NCBI GenBank assembly: GCA_025462735.1
Contig: JAOAPC010000011.1
Span: forward strand, 186,001-250,000
Direction: 5' to 3'
DNA length: 64,000 bases
Source: Acidobacteriaceae bacterium
Lineage (GTDB): Bacteria; Acidobacteriota; Terriglobia; Terriglobales; Acidobacteriaceae
Every line of letters begins with the position of its first letter. Positions within the stretch are counted from its first letter, which is position 1. Positions 44,709 through 52,928 of this stretch are shown here, in pieces. Under the pieces are notes generated by a model. It was not told where the DNA came from. It did not search any database and saw only the letters and a program-made list of their open reading frames with translations. The translations under genes and the position numbers were made by a program.

Positions 44709-46127
44709 CTACTCCTGCTGCGTCACGGCTGACTGAAGTCCGCCACGTTGAAGCACTCCCCAGGCGATATCGCCACGCAAGTACTGCCACATACCCTGCA
44801 GGCGCCACACCATCTGTAACTGCCGATATGGAAAATGCTCAAGAAAGCAATAGCTAACCAGCCGAGTTACATCCTGCCAATCGTTATACCGCTTGTAAGT
44901 CAGTTCTTCCAAAACGACAGAACCGATGGAAATCACAGTTGCGAATGCATAACCAAACATCAGGAACTGCACAAAAAATTCACGGCTCAGGACGCCCGCA
45001 CAAGCCGCCAATATGATGGTAAGGATTCCGCCCACTTCGATGACTGGGGCCAATAGCTCAAAAAGCCAAAGGTATGGCAGGGCGAACCATCCAATGCGTC
45101 CATAACGTAATCGGAATAGCATGTCTCTTTGTGGCCAGAGCACATCTAACAAACCCTTCTGCCATCGCGATCTCTGTGTGCGAAGTGATGCCAGATCAGA
45201 GGGAGCTTCAGTCCAGCACACCGGGTCCGGGACAAAGCAAATCTCGTACTTTTCTCCTCTGTCGCGCATGTAACGATGCAAACGTGTAACCAGATCAATG
45301 TCTTCCCCGATAGCATGAGAGCGGTAGCCACCTATAGCTCGCACCAAGTCCGTCCTGAAAACACCAAAGGCGCCGGAAATTATCAGAAGCATGTTTTTGC
45401 CCGCCCATGCCTCTCGTCCAATCAGGAAAGCGCGCAAATATTCAATCACCTGTAGGATCTCGATGCTCTTTCTGGGCAGACGGACGCGGCGCATTCTTCC
45501 GCCTTCGAGCTCCGAGCCGTTCAACACACGAACTATCCCACCCACAGCGATTACACGCTTCGGATCAGCCAATACCGGCGTCATAATCCGCAAGAGGGAA
45601 TCGCGTTCCAGAACTGAATCTGCATCAACTATGCAAATATAAGGCGACGTTACCGCGTTTAGTCCGGCATTGATCGCATCTGCCTTGCTGCCACCCGAAT
45701 CCTTGTCGATGACCAGGAGATTCGGGGCCAGGTCGCTTCGATAGAGTTGCCGCACTGGCGCGCTCAAAACTGCCGGAACGTACACTGCTTTCACCGGACG
45801 GAGCCGGAATTCCTGTTGCAGCAACTCAAGAGTCCTGTCCGATGACCCGTCATTGATGACAATCAATTCGAGTTCCGAATAATCCAGGTTGAGCAGATTC
45901 CTAACGGCGATGCAGACGGACTTCTCCTCATTGCGAGCAGGCATCAGAATGGTGATTGGGGGAGTCAACGGTGAAAGCTTGATCCAATCAGCATGAAGCC
46001 CTTTAATCCGATGTTGGTGACGAATGCTGGTGTGCAGTGCAGCCATCAGCATAATTAGATATGCCGTGTTGCAGCACATGTAATAGTAGAAGAGTGCCAG
46101 GTTAGAGAATTCTAGAAAGTGAATCAT
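44709..46127 (-). CDS. Membrane glycosyltransferase, family 2 (processive type)
   Basis: The protein has N-terminal hydrophobic segments (about 10-32), a GT-A domain with 'PARNEEKS', 'VINDGSSDRT', the UDP-binding 'DAD' (168-170), the catalytic base motif 'GEDID' (274-278) and the processivity motif 'QRSRW' (318-322), and three or four C-terminal helices. This is the layout of PgaC, hyaluronan synthase and BcsA-like enzymes, so it polymerises and exports a polysaccharide. It lacks its own PilZ domain; the neighbouring receiver-PilZ protein could supply c-di-GMP control (inference). The start overlaps the HEAT gene by ATGA. Confidence 0.92.
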   Translation of the reverse strand: MIHFLEFSNLALFYYYMCCNTAYLIMLMAALHTSIRHQHRIKGLHADWIKLSPLTPPITILMPARNEEKSVCIAVRNLLNLDYSELELIVINDGSSDRTLELLQQEFRLRPVKAVYVPAVLSAPVRQLYRSDLAPNLLVIDKDSGGSKADAINAGLNAVTSPYICIVDADSVLERDSLLRIMTPVLADPKRVIAVGGIVRVLNGSELEGGRMRRVRLPRKSIEILQVIEYLRAFLIGREAWAGKNMLLIISGAFGVFRTDLVRAIGGYRSHAIGEDIDLVTRLHRYMRDRGEKYEICFVPDPVCWTEAPSDLASLRTQRSRWQKGLLDVLWPQRDMLFRLRYGRIGWFALPYLWLFELLAPVIEVGGILTIILAACAGVLSREFFVQFLMFGYAFATVISIGSVVLEELTYKRYNDWQDVTRLVSYCFLEHFPYRQLQMVWRLQGMWQYLRGDIAWGVLQRGGLQSAVTQQE

Positions 46128-47335
46128 ACTGCCGATGCCGCTTTAGCGGATGCGTGTAATTTAGGCATCGAGATTGCAGTCGGTAGCTCCCTCGCAGTGA
46201 GAATTTCAAGCAGAGTGTCCTTCGCGCCGCTCGGGGGAAGCTGCATGAGTTTGGCCTGGACTGTTCCGATTATTCCGGCGTTATCGAGGACCGTCAGATA
46301 CGCGTCGACTCCGTACCGATCTTTCGTGGCCACGACTTTTTCGAATACGGCGGCATGGTCGGAGTCAATTTTCAAGAGAGCCTCTGCAGCGCGCACTCGA
46401 ACCAGCCGCTTTGAATCGGTGAGTCCAAGCAAAAGAACCGGAATCGCAGACGGGTTGCGGAGTTCTCCGAGACTCACAATGGCGCGCAGTCTCACAAACC
46501 AGATAGGATCTTGCGCGAGTTGGCGGAGAGAATCGAGCGCCATGTGGGGCGCGGATTGCGATAAGGCTCGTGCGGCGGCGGCTCGGAGTTCCGGCAATTC
46601 GTCGTCGACGAACTGCAATAAATCTGTTTCCAGCACTAGGGTCGCAACTTCGCCCAATACGCGGGCTAATACTTCCCGAACGGGCCCCTGGGCGTGTTGC
46701 AAATGAGAAATCAAGATCTGCGGGCGCTCGGCACAGCACTGGATCAATGCGCTTTGCACGGGAAGCGCGGGAACGGTCAGGCCCGATTCCGAGATCCAGT
46801 CGAGAATCCCCTTTGCAGCTTCGGGACATGCCATTCGCTCCAAACCACGCAGGGCAGCCAAGCGTGTCTCCAGGTCGCGATCGCGGAGAGCTTCCGTCAA
46901 GGCCGGAATGGCCTCTGGCGCTCGGGTGCGGCCTAGCGCCAACAACGCCTCACGGCGTCGCCATCCCTGATGCCGCCTGGCTTCAAAAGTACATTTCGCG
47001 ACCAGGCCACTGGTCCTCAGAAATTTCAAGATTTGGGCCGATTCCGCGTTGCCCGCGATTTCAAAGGCGTCAAGAGCCATGCTCTCCACGATCTGACAGT
47101 CACGCGGGTTATTGCGCCAGGCATCAAAGGGAATCTCTCCACCAATCAGCGCATCCCATTGTTGGCGGATCTCTGTGACACGTGCGTCCCGCTTGGCAAA
47201 ATACCAGCGACGATAAGCTCGCCGGAGCATAATGAACCCGAGCAGGATTATGTCAGCGGCGACCGCGGCGAGAATGGCCTTGAGCACGAAGGCTGCGGGA
47301 CCAAGTCTCTGAAATTTTTCAAAATCGAATGCCAT
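46124..47335 (-). CDS. Membrane-anchored HEAT-repeat protein
   Basis: One transmembrane helix (about 16-36) is followed by a basic region and roughly eight HEAT-like helical repeats, such as 'REALLALGRTRAPEAIPALTEAL', 'LRAIVSLGELRNPSAIPVLLLGL' and 'VRVRAAEALLKID'. These form a scaffold for protein contacts. It is encoded between a YaiO-like outer-membrane protein and the glycosyltransferase with overlaps on both sides. It may therefore tether the synthase to export parts. Confidence 0.85.
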   Translation of the reverse strand: MAFDFEKFQRLGPAAFVLKAILAAVAADIILLGFIMLRRAYRRWYFAKRDARVTEIRQQWDALIGGEIPFDAWRNNPRDCQIVESMALDAFEIAGNAESAQILKFLRTSGLVAKCTFEARRHQGWRRREALLALGRTRAPEAIPALTEALRDRDLETRLAALRGLERMACPEAAKGILDWISESGLTVPALPVQSALIQCCAERPQILISHLQHAQGPVREVLARVLGEVATLVLETDLLQFVDDELPELRAAAARALSQSAPHMALDSLRQLAQDPIWFVRLRAIVSLGELRNPSAIPVLLLGLTDSKRLVRVRAAEALLKIDSDHAAVFEKVVATKDRYGVDAYLTVLDNAGIIGTVQAKLMQLPPSGAKDTLLEILTARELPTAISMPKLHASAKAASAV

Positions 47336-48575
47336 ACGTAAATCCGAAACTCATTTCGCTCCGGCCGTCATTTCGCTGCTGATATCCGGCAAAGCCGTTT
47401 ACATCCTGCGCCGCTGCGAGCTGGAAGCGCATGCCTCCGCCATACGTATGTGAAGAAAAGCGCCCGATCTGATCCAGTTGAGAGTAGTTTTCTGTTCCGG
47501 TGGCGAAGAAAATGTTGCCGCCGAGTTGCCGGTTTTCGAAGCGCTTAATTGGAAAACCAATCTTGCTTAGTCCTGCGGGACGCCATTCCGTTCCGCTACC
47601 GGTGAATTGGCTGCGCGCCCCCGTTACCTTCAGTGACCAAGTACAGTCTCGCGGAAAATAAGCAATTGTTGTCTGATTCAGAGTCAATACCCGGGCGGTG
47701 GAGTACCAATACCAGTGCTGCTCATAATTTGCTTCCAGACCGCGCCAAAGCCCTCCCTGTGCGAATCTCCACCCATGGTCATACGCAAAGAAGGCTTCAT
47801 TTCTCGGAATCACTCCACTATCGTGGGCAACAGCCCCGCCCATCGTCAGAGATCCCCATTTCACCAACTTACCGGTTACGCTTGCGTTCACCTTTTGCGC
47901 ATCCACCCCTGCCCAGTGATAAAAGCTCCCACCAACAACGGTCTGCCAGTGGTCGCTCCACCGTGAGATGAAAGCGGCGCCTTGCTCTTGGTTCGCACCC
48001 GTGAAGCTAAATAAATCCGTGTTTGTTTTCAGGATTAACCGGTGACTGGGTCCTGACCGCAGCGAGGCGATACTGGTTAGGGCTTCTTGATTGTGGGGAT
48101 CGGAAACGAGGACTTCTTCGAATTCCGCTTTCGCTGTCGCGCGTTCATTAAGTGCGCGCAATGCCCTGCCCCGAGCCAAATGCAAATCTGCGCGCTTCGA
48201 ATCTAGTTGCAGTGCCCGGTCCAACGCACTTAGCGCATCTTGCGTTCGATTCTCACGCGTATACACGGCGGCTAGACCCATCCACTCATCTGGATCATTG
48301 GGAACCACGGCGATGATCTGGAGGTATTCGTGCTCGGCCTCGTCAAGCTTGCCCGACCAGGTCAGAACGCGTGCGCGCCAAGAGCGCACATCCGTATCGT
48401 CCGGCGAGCGCGCCACCTGCCCATCGACAATACGCATCGCTGCATCCCAGTCCTGCTTTTCGACGTACTTACGAATTTCTTCCTGCCATGTCGGAGGTGT
48501 CGTTTGTCCGAAGGAACGAGGACAGAAAATACCGATGCCGATCAGGAGTCCGACATTCATAATGCGCATCTTTCG
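47319..48575 (-). CDS. TPR protein with YaiO-like outer-membrane barrel
   Basis: After a signal peptide ending near 'SFGQ', residues 20-150 hold three or four TPR units ('AEHEYLQIIAVVPNDPDEWMGLAAVYTRE', 'ALDRALQLDSKRADLHLARGRAL'). The C-terminal 250 residues are a beta-barrel like YaiO, ending in the aromatic 'FGFTYGIRF'. This resembles the split of PgaA into periplasmic TPR and outer-membrane pore, so it is the likely exit for the polymer made by the glycosyltransferase. The start among several close ATG codons is uncertain. It is the first gene of the operon. Confidence 0.85.
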   Translation of the reverse strand, partial: RKMRIMNVGLLIGIGIFCPRSFGQTTPPTWQEEIRKYVEKQDWDAAMRIVDGQVARSPDDTDVRSWRARVLTWSGKLDEAEHEYLQIIAVVPNDPDEWMGLAAVYTRENRTQDALSALDRALQLDSKRADLHLARGRALRALNERATAKAEFEEVLVSDPHNQEALTSIASLRSGPSHRLILKTNTDLFSFTGANQEQGAAFISRWSDHWQTVVGGSFYHWAGVDAQKVNASVTGKLVKWGSLTMGGAVAHDSGVIPRNEAFFAYDHGWRFAQGGLWRGLEANYEQHWYWYSTARVLTLNQTTIAYFPRDCTWSLKVTGARSQFTGSGTEWRPAGLSKIGFPIKRFENRQLGGNIFFATGTENYSQLDQIGRFSSHTYGGGMRFQLAAAQDVNGFAGYQQRNDGRSEMSFGFTYGIRF

Positions 48576-48937
48576 CATGCATTCACACAAGATGGGTGAT
48601 TAGGGTGAGAGCTCGTCTAAGTTTGCCCCCTAAATGGGCAGACAATGATGAATATGGAAAGCCCTCAGTTACCCAGGTAACGAGACCCGCCCAGGTTAGG
48701 AAGGTTTGCCAAGAGATAAGAGCGGCTTGTATCCCGAGGTTACTATGCGAAACGAAGAGATGACATTGCCCTTGGCAGCGGCCGGTCCTGCTCTGATTCA
48801 ACAGCGACCGCAATACGAGAGCGGCGACTTCGCTCTAATTTTATTTTGCGTTCCATGGCTAAAGTGCTTGGAGCCTTTACCTTCGAGCCTGTTGGAATAA
48901 AGAAGTCAGGTTTGTCTGAGCCTGACAAAGGGATAAC
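48576..48937. other. Intergenic region upstream of the YaiO-like gene
   Basis: These 362 bases contain the promoter side of the exopolysaccharide operon and the left flank of an integrase remnant. I see no gene. Confidence 0.4.
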
Positions 48938-49246
48938 GTGAACTCGTTGCTATTTGCGTTAGAATTGCCGTTCCTTCCCCTCACAGAACTCAAACTGGGC
49001 GTAGCCGTGAACTACGATCGCACGAGCGAGGCAGCAACGATCGTGAACCAAAAGACAGGGAATTTGAAGCTCGTACAGAAACTGCTTGGGCACTCCAACC
49101 TGAGCACAACGGCCGATGTTTATACTCATACATCCGCCGGCGCAAATCGAAGCGCCGCGCTCGCTTTAGAAGAGGCGATCTTTGGCGATCTGTTCCAAGT
49201 TGTTCCACGTTTTGGAACATGGAACAAGAACGCGGCTCCAAACTAG
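48938..49246 (+). pseudogene. Tyrosine recombinase (integrase) C-terminal remnant
   Basis: From about 49020 the frame encodes the end of a tyrosine recombinase: 'TGNLKLVQKLLGHSNLSTTADVYTH' includes the second-histidine region 'LLGHS' and the catalytic Tyr in 'VYTH'. The two catalytic arginines and the N-terminal DNA-binding domain are absent, and the residues before 'VNQKTG' are not recognisable. It ends 74 bases from an initiator tRNA gene, a common place for integrative elements, so it is probably the scar of one. Confidence 0.7.
49191..49226. repeat. Doubled inverted repeat at the end of the integrase remnant
   Basis: Two copies of tgttcca (49191-49197, 49201-49207) face two copies of tggaaca (49213-49219, 49220-49226) across a five-base loop. 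This could fold into a 14-pair stem with a 3-base bulge. It overlaps the last codons of the recombinase remnant. It may be a recombinase arm site or a terminator; no T-run follows. Confidence 0.5.
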
Positions 49247-49320
49247 GGAATCCATGCACACGGCTCAGCTCGCAACTTTAAGAATCCGGGAGACTTGCAG
49301 AAGGGAAGTACGAAGGGATT

Positions 49321-49397
<77 letters not shown>

Positions 49398-49532
49398 ACT
49401 TGATGATAGCAACCGTGCTATGCAGCGTCAAACTGATGCACCATAAATTATCGAGGCGCGCCTCTCGCTGCAGCGCGATACGCGTTGCTTTCCACCTACC
49501 GAGCCCGATGCCCAATTCAGTTCGGCAAACTC

Positions 49533-50084
49533 TCACTGCTTCAGCTTTGGACGTTCACAAGCATCCACAATCTTCGACGGATCAATGGCGGCATTGTCCT
49601 CTTGTTCTTGGAGAATGCGTCCATCTTTGCCGATCAGGAAGTTCACCCGGCGTGCGGCTTTGTATTTATCCGAGTAGATGCCGTACTTGTGGGTCGCCTC
49701 TCCGCCCCAATCGCTCAGTAGCGGGAAGGTGACCCCAATGGAATCGGCAAAAGCTTTATTAGCGAAGGGGCTATCCATGCTCACACCCAGGACCTGGGTG
49801 TCGGTAGCTTCCAGTTTTTTCAAATTCTGCTGGAAGTTTTTCATTTGCTGGGTTCAACCACCGGTAAAAGCGAAGATATAAAACGCGAGCACTACCTGCT
49901 GTTTTCCGCGATACTCGCTTAGTGTGACATCCTTCAGGTCGTGCCCATCGAAATACTGCATTTTGAAATCAGGGGCGAGGTCGCCAACTTTCGGCATGGA
50001 TCCGGTCTCCTTATTATTTGCGCCTGCAAGTGGATAAGAAAGAACTGCGCACATCAGTACCACGGTGAAGAACAACCGTTTCAT
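49533..50084 (-). CDS. Secreted peroxiredoxin with in-frame TGA at the peroxidatic position (probable selenoprotein)
   Basis: Two adjoining minus-strand frames are the same frame interrupted by one TGA (49856-49854). Read through, they give a 183-residue AhpC/TSA (Bcp-like) peroxiredoxin. It has a signal peptide ('[13 protein letters not shown]'), 'VGDLAPDF', '[15 protein letters not shown]', then 'FAFTGG-U-TQQMKNF', '[14 protein letters not shown]', 'FPLLSDWGG' and '[11 protein letters not shown]'. The TGA stands exactly where the family has its peroxidatic Cys (TGGC-T). Everything else is intact, so selenocysteine at residue 77 is the best reading; a nonsense mutation or sequencing error is the alternative. 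A hairpin starts 17 bases after the TGA. A Cys near the C-terminus ('VDACERP') could be the resolving residue. No sel genes are in the window. Confidence 0.8.
49808..49836 (-). promoter_or_regulatory. Candidate SECIS hairpin within the peroxiredoxin gene
   Basis: On the mRNA, cuuccag and cuggaag form a perfect 7-base-pair stem around a 15-base loop. The stem begins at base 21 counted from the U of the UGA. Bacterial SECIS elements lie just after the UGA inside the coding region, so position fits. The usual GG in the apical loop is not seen, so the match is partial. Confidence 0.45.
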
Positions 50085-50368
50085 AGGTGGAGTCCTCGAT
50101 GAGGCGAGTCTATCTCTGAAACTCGAGCTCGGTCAACGAAGAGACGAATTAATTACATCTCCAAAAATGGCACGCCGCCGAGAATGGACCAATAAATCAA
50201 AAAAAGGATGGGTAAAAACTCGGCGGTTGGCGCATGAACGACGAGAGTATAGCCGAAAGTTGTGGAAATTTTCAGTCTCTAGCAAACGCTTCGACAAAAT
50301 TCGTCCCGGGTGTTCACTTCGTGGCAATTGCGCTATCAGCCTGAAAGCATTAAGTTCAGCTTTACACC

Positions 50369-52135
50369 ATGAGCATTCAGACCCTGAATGATATTTTCTT
50401 CGCGATCGCAGCCCGCGACCAGCCACGCTGCATGCTGCGCAAAACCGCGAACGGTTGGGAGCCCATATCAGCGCGGGAGTTCGCCGCCAAAGTCTCTGCG
50501 GTGTCGGGGGCATTGCGATCGTGGGGCATTGCTCGGGGAGACCGCGTCGCTGTTCTGAGCGAAAACCGCCACGAGTGGCCGGTTGCTGATTTCGCCGCGA
50601 TGCTGGTGGGTGGAGTCGTTGTTCCTATTTATACGACCCTCACCGCAGAGCAGACCGCATATATCTTGAGAGATTCAGGAGCCCGCGCCATCTTCGTTTC
50701 GTCGCAGAAACATTTGGACAAAGTTCTGTCGATCCTGCAAATGACTTGCGTGGAGAAAATCGCGGTCATGGACGACGTAAGCGATCCACGCGCGATCAAC
50801 ATGTCCGAACTAATGCACTCGCCCGGTGACCGGAAACTAGACGCTGTCAGCCACAGCGCTCAGCCCGACCAACTCGCCACCATCATCTATACCTCGGGCA
50901 CAACCGGAACGCCGAAGGGAGTGATGCTTACTCACGGCAACATGGCGGCGAACATCACTTACTCGCTGCGTGAGTTTGGCTTCGGCATCGGCATGTGCTG
51001 CGTTTCGTTTTTGCCGCTCTCGCACGTGACCGCGCGCTCGGTCGATCTGGGCTTGCTTTATAGCGGTGTAACCCTGGCCCACCTCCGGCAAATCGACCAG
51101 CTTCCGCAAGCTCTGCGTGAGGTTCGTCCTAACATTCTTCTGAGTGTGCCGCGCGTCTACGAAAAAGTTCATACGCAAGTCGAACTGAACGCGGCTAAGT
51201 TTCCCAAGAAACAGATTTACCGCTGGGCGCTGGCCGTTGGCCGCGCTCATCGAGAAGAAATTCTCGCGGGCAAAAGCCCTGATTCCATGACATGGAAGCT
51301 TGCGAACAAACTCGTCTTTTCCAAAGTGCGCGCCGGGATTGGCGGTCGAGTAGAGTTTTTCGTCTCCGGCGGGGCGCCACTCGGGCGCGAATTGGCTGAA
51401 TGGTATGCGGATATCGGCATCCGGATTCATGAAGGTTACGGCCTTACCGAAACTTCTCCGGTGATCGCTGTGAACACGCCCGGCGCGCATCGGGTCGGCA
51501 GTGTTGGCAAGCCGCTGGGCAATGTGCAGGTGCGCATTGCCGACGATGGCGAAATTCTGGTGCGCGGACCCTCGGTTTTTCATGCCTATTGGAATAAGCC
51601 AGAGGAAACACGCGATGCGTTCGTCGATGACTGGTTCAAGACCGGTGACATCGGCCGCATTGACGAAGATGGCTTCTTATATGTGACCGACCGCAAGAAA
51701 GACCTGCTGAAGACCTCCGGCGGCAAGTTCATCGCGCCACAGCCGATCGAGAGTTCTTTCAAACATCATCCATGGATCGCCGAGGCAATCGTCATTGGAG
51801 ACAAGCGGAAATTTCCTGCCGTACTCATCATCCCGAATTTCGCCGCTGTCGAAGCCTATGCGCGAACGGAGGGTCTGGCATTTTCATCGCGCCAGGAGCT
51901 GATCGCCATTCCCGAAATCCACGCGCGCTATGCGGACATTGTGCGGTCCACTAATGAGGATTTGGCGCAGTTCGAGAGGCTGAAAAAATTCCGGTTAATT
52001 CCCGAGGAGCTCTCATCTTCAAACGGTACTCTGACCGCCAGCCTGAAGATTCGCCGCCGCGCCATCGAGGAACACTTCAAAAAGCAGATTGAAGAGATCT
52101 ATTCTGAAGCTGATGCCTCGCGCGATTTACAATAA
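50369..52135 (+). CDS. Long-chain fatty acid-CoA ligase (AMP-forming)
   Basis: The 588-residue protein has the AMP-binding P-loop '[15 protein letters not shown]', 'YGLTETSPV', 'DWFKTGDIG' and '[17 protein letters not shown]', all typical of the FadD15/ACSL group. It activates fatty acids as adenylates and transfers them to CoA. thiG starts four bases after its stop, so the two may be co-transcribed although they have no shared pathway. Confidence 0.94.
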   Translation: MSIQTLNDIFFAIAARDQPRCMLRKTANGWEPISAREFAAKVSAVSGALRSWGIARGDRVAVLSENRHEWPVADFAAMLVGGVVVPIYTTLTAEQTAYILRDSGARAIFVSSQKHLDKVLSILQMTCVEKIAVMDDVSDPRAINMSELMHSPGDRKLDAVSHSAQPDQLATIIYTSGTTGTPKGVMLTHGNMAANITYSLREFGFGIGMCCVSFLPLSHVTARSVDLGLLYSGVTLAHLRQIDQLPQALREVRPNILLSVPRVYEKVHTQVELNAAKFPKKQIYRWALAVGRAHREEILAGKSPDSMTWKLANKLVFSKVRAGIGGRVEFFVSGGAPLGRELAEWYADIGIRIHEGYGLTETSPVIAVNTPGAHRVGSVGKPLGNVQVRIADDGEILVRGPSVFHAYWNKPEETRDAFVDDWFKTGDIGRIDEDGFLYVTDRKKDLLKTSGGKFIAPQPIESSFKHHPWIAEAIVIGDKRKFPAVLIIPNFAAVEAYARTEGLAFSSRQELIAIPEIHARYADIVRSTNEDLAQFERLKKFRLIPEELSSSNGTLTASLKIRRRAIEEHFKKQIEEIYSEADASRDLQ

Positions 52136-52139
52136 TCAC

Positions 52140-52913
52140 ATGTCTGATCCACTGATTATTGCTGGGCGTCAGTTTCAATCACGCCTCATCGTCGGCACAG
52201 GGAAGTACAAATCATTTCAAGAGACCGCACGGGCTCTCGCTGCCAGCGGCGCGGAAATTGTGACGGTCGCGGTGCGGCGGGTAAATCTCGATCGCAGCAA
52301 AGAGTCTCTGCTCGACCACATCGATCCGAAGAAATATTTTCTTCTTCCCAACACCGCTGGCTGCTACACCGCCGATGAAGCCATTCGCGCTGCGCGGCTG
52401 GGACGCGAGGTCGGCATTTCCGACTGGGTGAAGCTGGAAGTGATCGGCGATCAGGCCACGCTTTATCCCGATGTTCAGGCCACGCTCGAAGCGACTCGGA
52501 TACTGGTAAAGGAAGGCTTTACCGTTTTGCCATATACATCTGATGACCCGGTATTTGCCAAGCGTCTACTTGACGCCGGCGCGGCGACCATCATGCCTCT
52601 TGGCGCTCCAATCGGAAGCGGACTTGGAATTCAAAACCGCGCGAATATTCAGATTTTGCGAGAGATCGTTACCGGCGTGCCGCTGATCATCGATGCGGGG
52701 GTCGGCACTGCGTCCGATGCGACAGTTGCGATGGAACTGGGAGCCGATGCGGTGCTGATGAATACGGGAATCGCCAACGCACAAGATCCAGTGTTGATGG
52801 CCGAGGCCATGAAGCACGCGGTCGTCGCGGGCAGGGAAGCATATCTCGCCGGAAGGATGGAGAAAAAATTGTACGCAACTGCGAGTTCGCCTCTGGAAGG
52901 CGTAGTGCGGTAA
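52140..52913 (+). CDS. thiG: Thiazole synthase
   Basis: The 257-residue TIM-barrel shows '[11 protein letters not shown]', the double arginine in 'TVAVRRVN', the Schiff-base lysine region '[10 protein letters not shown]', '[12 protein letters not shown]' and '[10 protein letters not shown]'. It builds the thiazole phosphate half of thiamine from DXP, dehydroglycine and ThiS thiocarboxylate. No other thi gene is adjacent, which is unusual because thiG is normally next to thiS. The start at 52140 matches the family length; an upstream ATG overlaps the ligase. Confidence 0.95.
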   Translation: MSDPLIIAGRQFQSRLIVGTGKYKSFQETARALAASGAEIVTVAVRRVNLDRSKESLLDHIDPKKYFLLPNTAGCYTADEAIRAARLGREVGISDWVKLEVIGDQATLYPDVQATLEATRILVKEGFTVLPYTSDDPVFAKRLLDAGAATIMPLGAPIGSGLGIQNRANIQILREIVTGVPLIIDAGVGTASDATVAMELGADAVLMNTGIANAQDPVLMAEAMKHAVVAGREAYLAGRMEKKLYATASSPLEGVVR

Positions 52914-52928
52914 CTCTCTTGGGATTGT

